Below, one piece after another: positions 63,083 to 64,000 of a stretch of DNA of 64,000 nucleotides. The DNA lies in assembly GCF_002884445.1 (NCBI RefSeq), contig NZ_KZ614144.1, positions 3,950,094-4,014,093 of the forward strand, read 5' to 3'. This DNA is from Paenibacillus castaneae. GTDB lineage: Bacteria; Bacillota; Bacilli; Paenibacillales; Paenibacillaceae. Position numbers and translations under genes: made by a program. Numbering within the stretch: the stretch's first letter is position 1; every line of letters begins with the position of its first letter. Under the pieces are notes generated by a model. That model saw only the letters and a list, made by a program, of their open reading frames with translations. It ran no database searches and was not told the origin of the DNA.

Positions 63083-64000
63083 TTAGGAATGCAATATCGC
63101 CCTTATCCGAAGTTGGTGCAGTTAGCTTCAGCACACCTTCTGCAGGCAAGATCTTTTCATTGCCCAGCGCCTCGCCGTTCCATGGATTATACCAGGAGAC
63201 GGTTGCTTCACCTTCGCCAAAGCACTTCAGCTCAGCGGTCTTTCCACCGATTGCGCCTTCATCGGTGACCAGCCAGCCGAATGACAGCTTCTGCCCGGCC
63301 ATTACCCAGCCCTGTGCTTCCTTCACCTCAACAGACGGCGGCTTATCAGATAAGAGCCGCGCATTGCGCAGCTTCACAACTGTCGGCTTCGCTTCTTTGT
63401 CCGAAACCTTTGTATACAGCTTCACTCCCCAACTGCTGATATTATGCAATTGCTCGGTTTCGATCTTCTTGCTATCCTTCCAATAATTGCGAGGAACATC
63501 TGCCAGCGGTACGCTTATCGTCGTCCAGCTGCCTGATGTCAGCTTGATATCATAACGATCATTTCCTTCAGTCCAATTCCCGTCTGGCAGCAATACCGGC
63601 TTGGCTTGAAGCTCGCCCTTGCCATCGTGCTCGACATAAATGTCGAACTGCAGTTCCTTATAGCTGGACCAATCGGACGGAAATCCTGATTGATGCAGAA
63701 AACCCTGCGAGTAACCGCCGCTCCGGAAAGACATCAATACGCTGACTGCACCATCCTCGGCAATAGGTTTATAGAGCGTGCCTGCCGCATCCATATTCGC
63801 ATCCGGCCAGTCCGGCATGTTCCAATCCTCGGCATTCTTGCCATCCTCCAGCAATATCTCTGCATCAAGCTGCTTCTGGATCGTCTTCGTCGCGAGCTCC
63901 ATGTGCGTACGCGGCTCCCGGAAATCGATGTTTTTCACAAAATCAGAAAACACCTTCATCTGATCAAACATCTCCGCATTGATCTTATCCTGCGCCCACC
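63072..64000 (-). CDS. C-terminal part of a large glycosidase-like protein (5' end outside window)
   Basis: The frame is open to the window end and ends in FLIKR-stop at 63072; about 308 residues are visible. The first ~35 residues (QDKINAEMFDQMKVFSDF) look like the last helix of a catalytic barrel, followed by a jelly-roll, carbohydrate-binding-like domain (FRSGGYSQGFLHQSGF, LQFDIYVEHDGKG, SGSWTTISVPLADVP) and a terminal beta-sandwich with VSWYNPWNGEALGNEKILP, a pattern I associate with apiosidase-like/DUF4038 glycosidases. It lacks a dockerin, unlike the two enzymes downstream. Catalytic residues are out of view, so the family is not fixed. Confidence 0.75.
   Translation of the reverse strand, partial: WAQDKINAEMFDQMKVFSDFVKNIDFREPRTHMELATKTIQKQLDAEILLEDGKNAEDWNMPDWPDANMDAAGTLYKPIAEDGAVSVLMSFRSGGYSQGFLHQSGFPSDWSSYKELQFDIYVEHDGKGELQAKPVLLPDGNWTEGNDRYDIKLTSGSWTTISVPLADVPRNYWKDSKKIETEQLHNISSWGVKLYTKVSDKEAKPTVVKLRNARLLSDKPPSVEVKEAQGWVMAGQKLSFGWLVTDEGAIGGKTAELKCFGEGEATVSWYNPWNGEALGNEKILPAEGVLKLTAPTSDKGDIAFLIKR

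Overview
The window looks like a chromosomal piece of a Paenibacillus-type Bacillota. Reasons: Lpl/Yte-type oligosaccharide importers with YesM/YesN two-component pairs, very large secreted multi-domain glycosidases, S-layer-homology (SLH) anchoring, a nifZ-thiI pair, menaquinone biosynthesis, DUF1836/DUF2536 proteins and low-to-moderate GC with strong purine-rich ribosome sites. No rRNA, CRISPR array or prophage is seen; there are two tRNAs, one IS3-type element and two decayed gene remnants.

Layout. 1-8396 (minus): one probable operon for an oligosaccharide importer (two permeases, binding lipoprotein), a YesM/YesN sensor pair, a BNR-repeat sialidase-like protein and an aldolase of the N-acetylneuraminate lyase/DapA superfamily. 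8628-21358 (mostly minus): housekeeping and small regulatory genes (thiI, nifZ, a lytic transglycosylase, a nitroreductase, YwaF-like protein, a LuxR-type two-component pair, menA, a GDSL hydrolase), a decayed GH1 beta-glucosidase, and a chemoreceptor behind a c-di-GMP-I riboswitch with a terminator. 21621-31680: CorC/HlyC protein, a MocR regulator divergent from a flavin-binding oxidase, tRNA-Thr and tRNA-Pro, an M48 peptidase fused to ankyrin repeats, a GNAT gene with a leader peptide and competing hairpins, a small repeat cluster, an IS3 element, and an orphan importer permease made of two fused halves. 31852-38963 (plus): two exported beta-propeller proteins, an alpha/beta hydrolase, a 2,4-dienoyl-CoA-reductase-like SDR and an acyltransferase.

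39057-64000 is a large plant-glycan locus. It holds an intracellular GH127 beta-L-arabinofuranosidase with a divergent AraC regulator; a membrane-anchored sensor protein with two tandem sugar-binding domains plus its histidine kinase and AraC-type response regulator; a complete YtfR-YtfT-YjfF-YtfQ furanose importer; and a four-gene run encoding an SLH-anchored cohesin, an exported thioredoxin, a 1460-residue GH127 and a ~1500-residue GH2. Both large enzymes end in cohesin-FIVAR-dockerin. The inference is that this is a compact cell-surface enzyme complex in which dockerins attach to the SLH-anchored cohesin and, because each enzyme also carries a cohesin, could chain to each other. Released furanoses would be sensed by the tandem binding protein, imported by the YtfQRT-YjfF system, and residual oligosaccharides finished by the cytoplasmic GH127. 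This is the most interesting system in the window.
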